The notes under the pieces were generated by a model. That model was not told the DNA's origin. It made no database searches and worked only from the letters and a program-made list of their open reading frames with translations. Position numbers and translations under genes: made by a program. A DNA stretch of 64,000 bases from Perognathus longimembris pacificus (Eukaryota > Chordata > Mammalia > Rodentia > Heteromyidae), in NCBI RefSeq assembly GCF_023159225.1, contig NC_063161.1, positions 74,872,267 to 74,936,266 on the forward strand. The letters are read 5' to 3'. Below, one piece after another: positions 24,181-34,946 of this stretch. The first letter of the stretch is position 1. The number at the start of each line of letters is the position of its first letter.

Positions 24181-24565
24181 TCAGCTCTATCTCTTGCTGT
24201 TCATGGGATCTTCACCAAACACATCTCTTACCTGCAAGATGGGGGAGGACCAGGTCCTTGGTCCTGCACCCATACGAGGGCTCCAGGCGGGGCCAGGCTC
24301 AGGGCACAGGGCCCTTCTCCTTGGCACAGGGCAGCAGGGGTACCACACCTGCAGCCGTGGCAGATTCACCTGCCCATCACGCCAGACCCTGGGAGTTCCT
24401 GGGGTGGTTCCCAGAGGGAGACAGCGGCCTCTTTGTTGGGGAGACCCTAGCCCAGCACGATGGAAATACCTTCAAACGTGAGGTTTACGTTATGCAAGAA
24501 GACAGCTTGGAGAAAGTGTGTCATTGTGACTATTTTCACTTGTGAAAAACCCTTCTAAGAAACTG

Positions 24566-24685
24566 AGATCTGGCCATGGTGACGCATGCCTGCAATCCCA
24601 GCATTCGGGAGTTCAAGTCTAGCCTGGGTTATTCAGCACATTTGAGACCTGGACTGCATAGGGAAACCTTGTCCATTAAAATAGA
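24566..24685 (+). mobile_element. B1-like monomer
   Basis: TGGCCATGGTGACGCATGCC through AGTCTAGCCTGGG and an A-rich end. Confidence 0.6.
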
Positions 24686-24789
24686 AGGAGCATTAATCGA
24701 AAATGACTTCCATATAGCACTTTGTCAGCAGTAAGGACTTGGACACTTGGTTACTGCATAAAGAAAGGTAACAATGTGTACTGATCTTG

Positions 24790-24960
24790 CAACTATGTCC
24801 CAGACCCTTGCCAAGTTCCTTAGTTCCACTATCTCATTTGATTCTGCTCCAACATCATGATGTGAGAACCCGTATCTCATTTATTTCTATACTAGCATCG
24901 TTACCAAAGAACCAAAATCTCATTTAATTTTATTCCAACATCATGGTGCTCACACCTGTT
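24790..24960 (+). mobile_element. MIR-like ancient SINE remnant
   Basis: ACTATCTCATTTGATTCTG resembles the MIR core TATCTCATTTAATCCTC. The block appears to be partly repeated at about 24910-24960 (ATCTCATTTAATTTTATTCC). Confidence 0.35.
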
Positions 24961-25134
24961 TGACTTTTTTTTTTTTTACTATGCATGCACGTCTTTGATA
25001 AAATGTAATTTATACATTAGACCCGGTAAGTCATAAAAATTAGTCATAAAATAGAGTAGTTCTAGCAGTAAACTGTAGTGAAAGTTACTTGAATTTTATA
25101 GAGTGCTTCTTTCTAGAAGTTTTCGTTTAATATG

Positions 25135-25347
25135 GCAATGCAGTTTGAACTTGGGGTCTTGAGCTCCTTCTCACTTGGCTTTCTTCCACCTGGCAGGTAC
25201 TCTGCCATTTGAGCCATGCCTCCAGCCTGGCTTTTTGCTGGTTGATTGAAGATAGAGTCTCAGAGACTGTTTTTCCTGGGCTGGATTCAAACTGGGATCC
25301 TCCAAATCTCAGCCTCCTGAGTAGCTAAGATTACAGGCATGAGGCTC
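25135..25347 (-). mobile_element. Composite B1-like + tRNA-like SINE
   Basis: Minus-strand copy: CCTCATGCCTGTAATC, AGTCTCTGAGACTC, then a tRNA-like half with CATGGCTCAAATGGC. Confidence 0.7.
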
Positions 25348-25569
25348 TTTCATATTTTGGGGCCACATTTTTGTTGGTTGTGAAGAACCAAAAGTGTCAA
25401 AGGAAGCCACAAGTAATGGGGGCACTGCATTTTATTGCTTGTCCCTGGGCCCTGCCATGCTTTTTAGGAGCAACCATGTCCACTAATTGTGCTAAGTATG
25501 TTTAAGCCAAGAGTGAACTTCCCAGGGCCTGTCCTGGGGTGTCTGCCCTTCGCCGTCTTGTGGCCCACA

Positions 25570-25830
25570 CAGCGAGTTGTATCTCAGTGCTGTTTCCCAT
25601 GCCAGGTTCATTTCTGCTAAAGCAGAGTGAATTATTCATTAGAGCGCCATTACAAGCTCTGCAATAGGAAATTATTTTCCTTTCTGCATATAATGAACTC
25701 CACAGCAAGTTGGCAAAGGGGGAAATTGCATATGGATGGGAAAGGAAGACAGGAGGTTATAGCATTGCTTTTCTTGTCTTAATCAAATAATTCCTCTAAT
25801 AATTGGCTTCCATGGTTGCCAAGGAGTGTG
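25570..25830. other. AT-rich non-repeat island, candidate conserved noncoding element
   Basis: The sequence contains GAATTATTCATTAGAGC, GGAAATTATTTTCC, TAATCAAATAATTCC and ATAATTGG in complex, non-repeat DNA between GC-rich flanks, 280 bases upstream of exon 8. Confidence 0.4.
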
Positions 25831-26107
25831 GGAGACGGCTGGGAATGTGGGTGACTCGCGGGGGTCCTGTAGGCAGACAACAGGACTGGGACACCCTCTG
25901 TGTCCTTGCCCACCCATGCCCCCAGCTCCCCATGCCTCAGCACCCTGGTTCTCCATGTCTCGGCCCCCTGTACCCCCAGACCCCAATGCCCTGGTGCCCT
26001 AGTCCCCCTGAGCCTCGGGCCCCAAGCCCCATGGCTGCCTGGGCCCTGGCCCTCATTCCCTCAGCCAGCCCTGCCATCCCGATGCCCCTTTGCCTCTCTC
26101 CATCCAG

Positions 26108-26245
26108 AACCCAGGGATCGACATAGGCGATGTCTCTGAGAGAAGAGCCTTGCGGAAAAGCTTGAAGTGTAAGAATTTCCAGTGGTACCTGGACCACGTC
26201 TACCCTGAGATGAGGAGATACAATAACACCGTGGCCTATGGGGAG
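26108..26245 (+). CDS. GALNT17: GALNT17 coding exon (probably exon 8), linker between catalytic and lectin domains
   Basis: The exon encodes 46 residues (about 423-468) and is phase 0 on both sides, with AG at 26106-26107 and GTAATG at 26246. It starts [20 protein letters not shown] and continues with [14 protein letters not shown]. That KNFxWYLxxVYPE block is the conserved end of the GalNAc-transferase catalytic region just before the ricin-like lectin domain. An N-glycosylation sequon (NNT) lies near the end of the exon. GC3 is 33 of 46 codons, the lowest of the five exons. A long pyrimidine tract follows the donor site within about 30 bases. Identity is secure from the uninterrupted family motif and from joining in frame to the exons on either side. 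Confidence 0.95.
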
Positions 26246-26275
26246 GTAATGTGGGCAGTGCACCTGAGGGGGTGG

Positions 26276-26571
26276 AGCCTGCCTCCTTCCCTCCCTCCCT
26301 GCCTGCCTTCCTTCTCTTCCTCCCTCCCTCCCTCTCTTCTCTTCCTCCCTTCTTTCCTTCCCTCCCTCCCTTCTTTCCTTCCTTTCCTTCCACTATCATC
26401 CCAGCTTCCCTCCCTCCTTGCCTTCCTTCTCTTTGCCCATTCTTTCCTTTCCTTCGCTTCCTCCCTTCTTCCCCTTCCTTTCCTTCGATCATCCCTCCCT
26501 TCCTCTCTCTCTTTCTTCACCTCTCTCTCTTTTCTTTGCCTTCTTCCTCCCTTTCCTCCCTCCTCTTGAGA
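26276..26571 (+). repeat. Long polypyrimidine tract just downstream of exon 8
   Basis: Nearly 300 bases of CCTT, CCCT and CTTC units, starting about 30 bases after the donor of the 26108-26245 exon. The minus strand is almost pure purine. Confidence 0.9.
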
Positions 26572-26937
26572 GCAAGGACCTCTGGCTGGTAAGGGATGGG
26601 CAGCAGACATGACAAATGCCCAGATGGGAGCCTGGTCACAGGTGCCATTGCTGTCGTGGCTGAGGGTATGGGTGGGCTCCCTGTGGGTTTTGCCGTGGAA
26701 CCTTCTGGGGGTGTAGTTGTGCTCCCTGTGGATTTTGGCGTGGGGACCCTGTGGGGTGGGGGCAGGAAGCAGGGCATGTGGAGAGAGAGGGAATGCAGAG
26801 AGCTCCAAGCCCAGCACCTGGACAGAACGGAGTAGTGTTGCATGCTATTTGCTGCATGCCAGTGAGGTCTCGCCACAGTCCCTGCTCCCAGCAGGCCCTA
26901 CCTCCCTGCTCTCTTCATCACAACCAAACGTAGTTGT

Positions 26938-26966
26938 ATCATCATCATCATCATCATCATCATCAC
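26938..26966. repeat. (CAT)n microsatellite
   Basis: A run of ATC/CAT trinucleotides of about 29 bases. Confidence 0.9.
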
Positions 26967-27793
26967 CAAAGTAAATCCAGATATAAAGGAATCTTCAAAC
27001 AGGATAGGCAAGGAAGACCCTTCCTGAAACCATGGGGGCAGATTGCCTTGCTCTTTGGGAAACAAATTGATTTCCATGCTTTCAGCTTTGCCTCTACCCA
27101 AGTATGTTCCAGATACTGGGACATTAGTGCAAAGAGGAGGGGAGGGGAGAATGGAAGGATGGGGAGGGGTGGGAAAGGAGGGAGCACAAAGGAACCACGT
27201 ACCACAGAGACAGCCATCAAAGGGAGGGGAGGGGAGAAGAAGGGAAGGCTTCGAAAGGCCCTGACAGGAGGGAGAGGCTGGAGCCAGGCAGAGCTGACCT
27301 GCAGTCAGGGCAGCACGCCTGCCCCTGCACTGGCCCAAACCTCACCCCTGCCCCGGCCCCTCCGCGCACTGGCCCAGGAAACAATGCAGCCACCTGGGGA
27401 CTCAACTTTGCAAACCCTCATGGATGAGCGGAACAGCTACTAATGTGCAGTGGGCTCTGAAAACAGACAGCAATTCTTAAAGAATCGATTGAAATAACAA
27501 AATGAAACATTTCCCAGAGAAAAATAGACCAAATGCAAGGAGGGTGTGAGACACAAGAGGAACGTACAAATGGCTTCAATCACAAGGAACGTTTAAATTT
27601 CCTTCATAAGGGAGCATGAGCTACTTCTGTCACCCCATGGAGGGGAGGCAGCATTCCTCGTGGGGAGGGATGGAGCCCGGTGTGGGGCAAGCATTGGTGC
27701 TGTCTCCATCCCCACCAGGCCTGGTGGTGGGAAAGGTCCCACACCCTCCAGGGAGACTGGAGTTTGAAACAAGCTTTTTAGAAAGCAATTCCT

Positions 27794-28007
27794 GGGGCTG
27801 GGAATATGGCCTAGTGGTAAAGTGCTTGCCTCATATACATGAAGCCCTGGGTTCCATTCCTTAGCACCACATATATAGAAAACGGCCTTAAGAGGCGCTG
27901 TGGATCAAGTGGCAGAGTGCTAGCCTTGAGCAAAAAGAAGCCAGGGACAGTGCTTGGGCCCTGAGTCCAAGGCCCAGGACTGGGGGGCAGGGGGGAAAGA
28001 AAAGCAT
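27794..28007 (+). mobile_element. IDL-Geo dimeric SINE, older subtype
   Basis: The left half starts GGGCTGGGAATATGGCCTAG and the right half contains GGCGCTGTGGATCAAGTGGC. The target duplication AGAAAGCAATTCCT is at 27780-27793 and 28008-28021. Confidence 0.9.
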
Positions 28008-28322
28008 AGAAAGCAATTCCTAGCCACATGTTTTTAAAAAGCCAGGAATTTGAGGGATGAAGAATTGATGGCAAAATAGTTCATCTCAGTAATTTTGTTA
28101 TTAGTTGGAGCATAAACATCTATCTTGCTAGTTTCAACAATCCTGTGGGCCCTACAAACGCAGAACACTGTGGTTCACGGTGGTTCAGTAACCCCAGGCC
28201 AAGACAGCTTCCAGAGTTGGAGGTGGGAGGGTGGCCAAGGAGCAGGTGATGCTCTAGGCTGGCCATGGTGGGCGACCATGGTACATGGGCTTTGACAAGT
28301 GACTCTGTGGCCTCCTTCGTAG

Positions 28323-28418
28323 CTGCGAAACAACAAGGCAAAAGATGTCTGCCTGGACCAGGGCCCCTTGGAGAACCACACGGCCATACTGTACCCATGC
28401 CACGGATGGGGGCCACAG
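28323..28418 (+). CDS. GALNT17: GALNT17 coding exon (probably exon 9), start of ricin-type lectin domain
   Basis: The exon encodes 32 residues (about 469-500), phase 0 on both sides, with AG at 28321-28322 and GTAGGG at 28419. It begins the C-terminal ricin B-type (beta-trefoil, QxW) lectin domain. DVCLDQG and LYPCHGWGPQ supply one Cys pair and the alpha-repeat end, with GPQ where many family members have GNQ. One N-glycosylation sequon (NHT) is present. In the family this domain binds GalNAc-glycopeptides and directs follow-up glycosylation; Y-subfamily members have little or no demonstrated activity in standard assays. GC3 is 24 of 32 codons. The next intron, 10.8 kb, is the largest complete one here and contains a solo LTR. 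Confidence 0.95.
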
Positions 28419-28557
28419 GTAGGGCTTGCCTCGCATGGGGAAGGGGGTGGGGGGTGGGGGGTATTGCGGCCCTCCTTGGGATCATGTGGGTCTTCTGGGA
28501 ATTGCCAAACCCTCACTCTCTGCTCCTTGTTCCCTGGCCTGTGGTCTGAAGACAGTA

Positions 28558-28593
28558 GGGCCCTGGCACAGTGGTTCATGCCTGCCATCCCAG

Positions 28594-28670
<77 letters not shown>

Positions 28671-28820
28671 TGGAGGATGAAGGTTCAAGGCCAGCCCAGG
28701 CAAAAGAAGGAGACCTTATCAGAGAAAAAAACAAACCAACAGTAGACAGAAAGGGCTGGGTGTGGATTTGTGGTTTAGGGCCTGCCTAGCAAGCACCAGG
28801 CCCTAACCCCAAATTCACTC
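28558..28820 (+). mobile_element. B1-like + ID-like SINE interrupted by (GA)n
   Basis: GGCACAGTGGTTCATGCCTG is followed by a GA run at 28596-28668, then GGATGAAGGTTCAAGGCC and an ID-like half near 28757-28815. The microsatellite expanded inside the B1 half. Confidence 0.7.
28596..28668. repeat. (GA)n microsatellite inside a SINE
   Basis: An uninterrupted GA run of about 73 bases. Confidence 0.95.
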
Positions 28821-29210
28821 CTTGGTGCTGCCCAAAGAGGGAGGGAGGAATCTGGTTGTTTCTGCAAAGAAGCTAGGGAGAGGAGTGTAAGCAATGGTGT
28901 CAGGTTGCTGGGTTCCTCTGGCACCAGTGGGAGGATGTGAAGGCCCTGCAGAGTGGATGAGATACACACGCAAAGATACTCTGCATGTGGTCATCATAGC
29001 CACACCACAGAGGGAGCTTGGGTGGCGGCTGGCATGCCCACCCTGGCACCTGCCTGGGTGGCTGTCCCCACCTGGGTGGTCAGCACTGCTACACGACAAA
29101 GAGGAGAGAACAAGGCTGATGTTTGCAGGAGCTTGAAAAGGACACATAGATGAGCCAGCAGGAGAAGCCAGAGCCCCATGAGAGCCCCCTAGCTGCTCCA
29201 TGTAAGCCAG

Positions 29211-29212
<2 letters not shown>

Positions 29213-29255
<43 letters not shown>
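29213..29255. repeat. (GT)n microsatellite
   Basis: A GT run of about 43 bases. Confidence 0.95.
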
Positions 29256-29257
<2 letters not shown>

Positions 29258-29329
29258 CATAGGCTTCCCTAAGGTGACTAAGTCTGGTTAAAAAAAAATT
29301 TTTTTTAAGTCAGAAAAATCCTGGCCAGT

Positions 29330-29460
29330 CACATCTATGTTAGGTCAGAGAATCTATCTCCAGTTAATCAGCAGGGACAGGAGTCCCTGTGTGGTTCAAG
29401 TGGTAGAGTACCAGCTGCGAACAAAAGAGCAAGCAAGTACACAAGGCTCAAAGTTGAGAG
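29330..29460 (+). mobile_element. Degraded composite SINE
   Basis: CTATCTCCAGTTAATCAGC and GTGTGGTTCAAGTGGTAGAG are recognisable. The B1-like half is mostly lost. Confidence 0.55.
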
Positions 29461-29533
29461 AAGATGCCTTTTGCTGGGCCTAAAGCTACTCCAGAAGTTT
29501 GTAGCCAGACACCAGAACCTGAAGGGGCCGGGG

Positions 29534-29534
<1 letters not shown>

Positions 29535-29585
<51 letters not shown>

Positions 29586-29593
29586 TGTGTGTC
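29535..29593. repeat. (GT)n microsatellite
   Basis: A GT run with one GG interruption. Confidence 0.95.
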
Positions 29594-29954
29594 TGTCTGT
29601 CTCCCTTGGGACCCCTGCCACCACCCCCAAGCCCTTCAGACCCATCTGGCCCCAGGGATACCCTCCTGCATTGGACATGAATGGCATCACTGCACCGTAC
29701 TGGGAAATTCCTCCTATTGGGAAATAACTAGAATTCATCTTTACCAGTCCCACCCACACCCAAACGTTCCTGCCACATTGTTGATTATGGAATGACACCA
29801 AATCAGGCAAACCCCCCCTCCCCACAGGAAGGGCCCCTCCCGGGGGGCCCTGGTTGTGTTCCACAACCTGATTTCTATCCTGACCTCTCCTCCCCTAAGT
29901 TAGGAGCCCTGCTTCCCACCCACTTGTGCTCTGCCCCCCCCACTTCTGCCTTGC

Positions 29955-29957
<3 letters not shown>

Positions 29958-30002
<45 letters not shown>
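29958..30002. repeat. (CA)n microsatellite
   Basis: A CA run of about 45 bases. Confidence 0.95.
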
Positions 30003-30005
<3 letters not shown>

Positions 30006-30034
30006 TGCCCTGGCATCATCCTGACAGCTTTGGA

Positions 30035-30160
30035 GTTGCCGTCATGGGCAGAGAGAGACTGAATCGTAGCTCCTGTGAGCAGACAATAGTCCATAGTCGT
30101 TGTCATCATTAGCTTAATTACTGGACTCTGTTGTAATTGATTATCAAGGAGCAACTAAGC
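30035..30160. other. AT-rich non-repeat island, candidate conserved noncoding element
   Basis: CATTAGCTTAATTACTGG and GTAATTGATTATC supply several TAAT cores in complex non-repeat sequence. Confidence 0.35.
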
Positions 30161-30324
30161 AGGCGTTGAGGAGGGAGGTTCCCTGGCTGGAAGCATGTGT
30201 TTAGCAACATGATAGACATGCCATCCTCCAACCAGAGCCTGCTCGCTGTAAGGGCCTTTCAGCAAGCTCCTAACTTGTCTGACTTGGGTTAGACAAGCAG
30301 TCCCTTCTTCCTTGAGCCTCAAAG

Positions 30325-30738
30325 ATAAAACACCTAGTGCTGGTGGCTATGAGGATTGTGGTTCAAAGCCAGCCCAGGCAGGGAAGTCCATGAGACTCTT
30401 ATTTTCAATTAACCACCCAAAAGCCAGAAGTGGAGCTGTGACTCAAGTGATAGAGCACCATCCTTGAGCAAAAGAAGCTCAGGGGGGCTGGGGATATAGC
30501 CTAGTGGCAAGAGTGCCTGCCTCGGATACACGAGGCCCTAGGTTCGATTCCCCAGCACCACATATACAGAAAACGGCCAGAAGCGGCGCTGTGGCTCAAG
30601 TGGCAGAGTGCTAGCCTTGAGCAGGAAGAAGCCAGCGACAGTGCTCAGGCCCTGAGTCCAAGGCCCAGGACTGGCAAAAAAAAAAAAAAAAAAGAAGCTC
30701 AGGGACAATGGCCAGGCCCTGAGCTTAAGTCCTAATAC
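30325..30738 (+). mobile_element. Composite SINE split by a nested IDL-Geo insertion
   Basis: The host SINE runs from about 30325 to 30483 and resumes at about 30691-30738 (GAAGCTCAGGGACAATGG). The insert occupies 30484-30690. Confidence 0.85.
30484..30690 (+). mobile_element. IDL-Geo dimeric SINE, young nested copy
   Basis: Full length from GGGCTGGGGATATAGC to an 18-base poly(A) tail. The target duplication AAAGAAGCTCAGG is at 30471-30483 and 30691-30703, within the older composite SINE. Confidence 0.95.
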
Positions 30739-30739
30739 C

Positions 30740-30796
<57 letters not shown>
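30740..30796. repeat. (CA)n microsatellite at SINE tail
   Basis: A CA run directly after the 3' end of the host composite SINE. Confidence 0.95.
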
Positions 30797-30800
<4 letters not shown>

Positions 30801-31589
30801 CCAGGACACAGCAGCACTTCTTGCTGTCAGTTTGGACCCAATGGAATGAGAGTACTACAGGCCCAGGCAGTCCCGCTGGAGAGCCACAGGGCAGCCCTGC
30901 GAGAGGCCTGCCAGCCAGGAGAGTGACGAGCTCCCCAGCCAGACCTTCCTGCAGCCTTCTCCAGCCCAGCCCCTCCTCACCATGGCTTCCATTCCCCCCA
31001 GGGGCAGAGGTCAGGAGAGGCCCGGGACACTGCCCCAGGGCCCAAGATGTCTCAGAAGAGTCCATCCATCCTTAAGGCCCCTAGGCTGCAGGCTCCCAGG
31101 CTGCTGTCCAAGGTGCTGACCAGGCGGCCTGATGGGGCAGCTCTGAGCTGTGCTGGGACAGGGACAGTGTGGCCATGTTCAGTGATGTCTTTAGCCTCAG
31201 CCTGCTCTCTCTGGTAGGCAGATACACCCTCCAACCCCTGGCTGTCCATGAGAAGCTGAGGTTGGGGCAGCACAGTGCCAGATTTCTAGTGAGAGCTCTT
31301 CCCTGTGTTCTGCTGGGCTCTGGTTGGGGCTCCCTCCCTCCTTAACAAAACTGCCTGGTCCTGGCTCTGGGTGAGGCGGCTTCCGTCACCCAGCATGCAC
31401 ATGGCCATCTTGAGGCAGACAAGCACAGCAGGGAGGCAGATGGGGGGGGGGATCAGGTCCTGTCTGAGGGCCTCCCAAAGGACGCACTGCAGGAGTGAAC
31501 TGGGGATCAGGGGAGAGGCCGCTCGCCTCTGTCCAGACTCTCCCTGGGTTTTATTCTGCTCCTCCTCTTTTTCCAAGAGATTCCTCTCA

Positions 31590-31770
31590 TCAGTTCATCC
31601 ATCACTGGGATGACAGATGAGAATTCTTTTTATCCCATAATTAAATTTAATCTGATGTTGGACTCATTCTCTGATGGCTTCATCTTCCCAGCGATGCGTC
31701 ATCTGAGCACCTTGTCATGATGATGCATTGTGCCAATAAGACATTGTGGCCCTGATGGAATGACGGGGCT
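31590..31770. other. AT-rich non-repeat island, candidate conserved noncoding element
   Basis: CCATAATTAAATTTAATCTG and downstream complex sequence rich in TGAT/ATCA motifs, without repeat signature. Confidence 0.35.
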
Positions 31771-31893
31771 GTGGGAGCCGCTGGCACGGAGGAGGCAGAG
31801 GCGGACGTGCGTGGCGTTCTGCAGCCTCCTGGCTTCCCATGCTGTGTGTGCTGGGTTACAGGAGAGAGGAGAACCACAAGAGTGTGGCCTCGC

Positions 31894-32210
31894 ACTGAAC
31901 ACCGTGGCACACACCTGTGACCCCCAGCTGTGAGGAAGACCAGGAGGATCACAGTTGAAGACAAAGAAGGCCCCATCCCAACCAGTGAAAAGCTAGGTGC
32001 GAGCCAGGCACTAGTTGCTCACCCCTGTCATCCCAGCTGCTCAGGAGGCCACCATCTGAGGATCACAGTTTAAAGCCAGCCTGGGACAGAAAAGCCCATG
32101 AGATTCTTACCTCCAATTAACTAGGAAAGAGCCAGAAGTAGAGGTGGCTCAAGTGGTAGAGACCAACCAGCCTCAAATGAAGAAGTTAACCAAAGTGCAG
32201 TACCCAGGGA
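31894..32210 (+). mobile_element. B1-like monomer followed by composite SINE
   Basis: A B1-like monomer occupies about 31894-31990. A composite SINE at about 31999-32210 has CTCCAATTAACTAGG and GGTGGCTCAAGTGGTAGAG. Confidence 0.7.
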
Positions 32211-33068
32211 AAAGTGGCTTTGCCCAGGAAGCCAGTCAGTGGCACAGTGAAGAGACCCCTAATGGGGACAGAGCCTGCCCAGCCCTCCCCCCCCACCTCA
32301 ACACTTAGACTCCTGGGATACATTGAGACTTCAGGCCTTGGGTCAGGGATCTGAGTGTGACCTAGTGAGAAAACCTCCACATGCTCCCCTGAGGCAAGAG
32401 ACATCCAGAGGGGCGGGGGGGGGGGTGTTGGGAATGGCAGGCTCCCTGGACAGATCCCATGGGGGGCTGTGGACCCGCCTCCCCCTCCCCCATTCCTGTT
32501 TCCTTGCCAAGTTTTGCCCTGAATTCCTGCGAAGCTCTGCGTTCTTCTGCCTCTGTGCAGGTAGTGGGATGTTAAGCGCTTTCTTTCCTTGCTGTTTCTC
32601 TGACGCATCTTCTCTCAAAATATCCCAACCATTTCTGACTGTGTGACCTGCTCCCTCCCGCCCGCCTCTGGCGTGGGAGGTTCTCCACTGCCCACGGGGC
32701 TCCCGGTGCCCACCTCTTTCCCTGGTGTCTGAGTGTAACTTCCTGGAGCCCTGCTTTCCTCTGGTCACACCTGGCCCTTGGGGTCCCCACATGGGAAATG
32801 ATGCATGCATTCCTCAGTGCTCTCGTTGTGAGGCACACACCTCCCTGCCAGAGCCAGGATGATCTATCACCAACACAAATTGTCCTCTGGGAGAGACTTA
32901 CATCCTTGTACCTCCTGAGAGGTTTGGTCAATTCCCCGTGCAGAAAGGAATTGGGGCTGGCTCTGCTCACAGCAAGCCTGGGAGAGGAGCTCGGACAATT
33001 GGGGTCCACGCTGGCTACATGGTTTAGTGGGCAAATAAGTCGAAAAGTCAAAGCTGATTCTTTCTAGT

Positions 33069-33115
<47 letters not shown>

Positions 33116-33303
33116 AGTTCTACTAGGGCTTGAACTCAGGTTTGTGGGGCAGGTCCTCTGCCACTTGAGTCACACATCCAGTCCTTTTGCTGGGGTTATT
33201 TTCAGATCGTGCCACACACCTTTGTCCTGCCCGGCCTTGGGGAACAGCGGTCCTCTTGCCTTCCAAGTAGCTGGGCTGACCAGTGTGAGCCACTACACTA
33301 GCC
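33069..33303 (-). mobile_element. Composite SINE (minus) with (CA)n at its tail
   Basis: The CA run at 33069-33114 abuts the tRNA-like 3' half (minus strand GACTCAAGTGGCAGAGG, GAGTTCAAGCCC). The B1-like half ends near 33303. Confidence 0.7.
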
Positions 33304-34207
33304 GGGTGCATTGCTCCATCTGCTTGTGGAGGTCTAGTAAGGTTCACATCTGGTGGAATGCTGGGGGCCGGGGGGTGTGGGGGAAGCACACCCACTCTCC
33401 ATGCTCACCTCCCATCCACACACAGGCACCTGACCCCTATCCTCACCCCTCCACTGCTGGGCTGCCTCCTCCCTCAGACCAGCATTGAGGGTGCCCCCCC
33501 CAACCACTGGTGGGCCAGCCCGCTCCATGCTCAGGACAGAAGGGAGTTGCTGATGGGAACACACGCACGTGCATGGGATCTATGCAGCCATTGTCCGGGG
33601 CATCACCCGGGCAGTAAACAGGAGGACCACTGTCCCTGGCCAGGAGATGTGCAGGCTGCACCAAGCTCCGTGGGGAGCCTCGCACACTGTCATTCTACAG
33701 TTATGGGTTCTGGCGTTTGTTGATAGGCTCTTGCCTGCACAGTTCTGATTTCCCTCCAGGCTGTTAGATTTGGGCTAATAGTTCTGTGTGTCTCCGATCC
33801 ACTCCAGTAGGAAATTCCTTTCTCCCCTAAATGAGGATAGATTGTTCTTGGGATGCCGAGGGTTTTCCCCGAGTGCATCAGGGTTGTAGGCAGCTGTGTT
33901 TGTCTCGCCCTTGGGCCTCATGGGCAAAACCAGAAGAAGAAGGTGTTTAGAGGACGTGCTTCTTGGGGCTTGCTTTCCTTGTGCTGAGTGGCTGTGCTGC
34001 TGCTGGCCTGAAGAACAGCAGCCAAAAAACCTGCACAAAGACACCACTGTATGGTTGTCTAAGTTGAGAGACATCTAGGCAGGAGCCACGAGTGATCTGA
34101 GGATAGAGTGGGGCGGCGGGAGCGGGGGGGAGGGGGGGGAGGGAGAGGGCGCCCTCCGCCATCCAGATCGAACCTCTGGATGTTTCTGAGAAACCTTGAG
34201 CCAGCAA

Positions 34208-34410
34208 GCCAGTAGTGGGCATGGCAGATCACCCCTGTAATCCCAGCTACAAGGCAGGTGGAGGTGGGAGCATCATGGTCCATGTTTAACCCAGAGCACA
34301 AGCGCAATATACTATCTGAAATATAAGCAAAGGGGCCCCGGGCCTGGCTTGCATGGCCAAGCATCTGCCAAGGGTGAGGCCCTGAGTTTAAGCCTCAGAA
34401 CCAACCGAGA
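34208..34410 (+). mobile_element. B1-like + ID-like SINE, diverged
   Basis: CCCCTGTAATCCCAGCTAC marks the B1-like half, and GGCTTGCATGGCCAAGC with CCTGAGTTTAAGCCTC marks the ID-like half. Confidence 0.55.
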
Positions 34411-34946
34411 GAAAGAGGCAGGAAGGCAGGCAGAGCTTTCCAACTCCAGGAAAACTGGGGTGCTGCTGGTGATTTCTGGGTCTCTGTTCCCCAAGACCTT
34501 TCCACATGAAGTCTGAAGTGTTCTCTTGATCAAAGGAGGTTTATACAGGACGAGCCATACCTATATGAAATGTCCAGCAAAGCCCAAGTGTGAACAGCAG
34601 AGCGGGGGGCGGGGGGGGGGGGGCGGATGGTGGTGGTGGTGGTAAGGGGGCCGCCCTGGCCTGCACTTAACCCTGGCCTTGACCCGCCGCCTGCACAGCT
34701 CCTCCATCCCATGCGGCTGCATCGAGCGCCATCTAGTGTCGAAACAAGTCAGCCGGAGCCGGGCTCGGGAGATGGGATGTCTCTGGGCTGCGCTGACCTG
34801 TAGAAGAAGGTAGAGTGATGGAGGAACAGATTGCATAGTGCATCAACGTGTCAGGGAAATCCGGGAAATGGACTAGGACTGGCCATGTCTGTGGCCTGAG
34901 ATTTTTCTCAAGAGTTGCTTATATTTGTGGCTGCTTTAAAAATGAG

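Larger units (their letters stand above)
23699..26107 (+). other. GALNT17: GALNT17 intron between exons 7 and 8
   Basis: This is a 2409-base intron with GTAGGG and CCAG boundaries. It holds an ID-like SINE (about 24095-24180), a B1-like monomer (24566-24685), MIR-like remnants (24790-24960), a composite SINE (25135-25347) and an AT-rich island (25570-25830). The rest is C-rich unique sequence. Confidence 0.9.
26246..28322 (+). other. GALNT17: GALNT17 intron between exons 8 and 9
   Basis: This is a 2077-base intron. It has a CT tract at its 5' end, a short duplicated block near 26676-26757, a (CAT)n run, purine-rich sequence at 27120-27260 and one IDL-Geo SINE (27794-28007). Otherwise it is unique with no gene. 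Confidence 0.9.
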
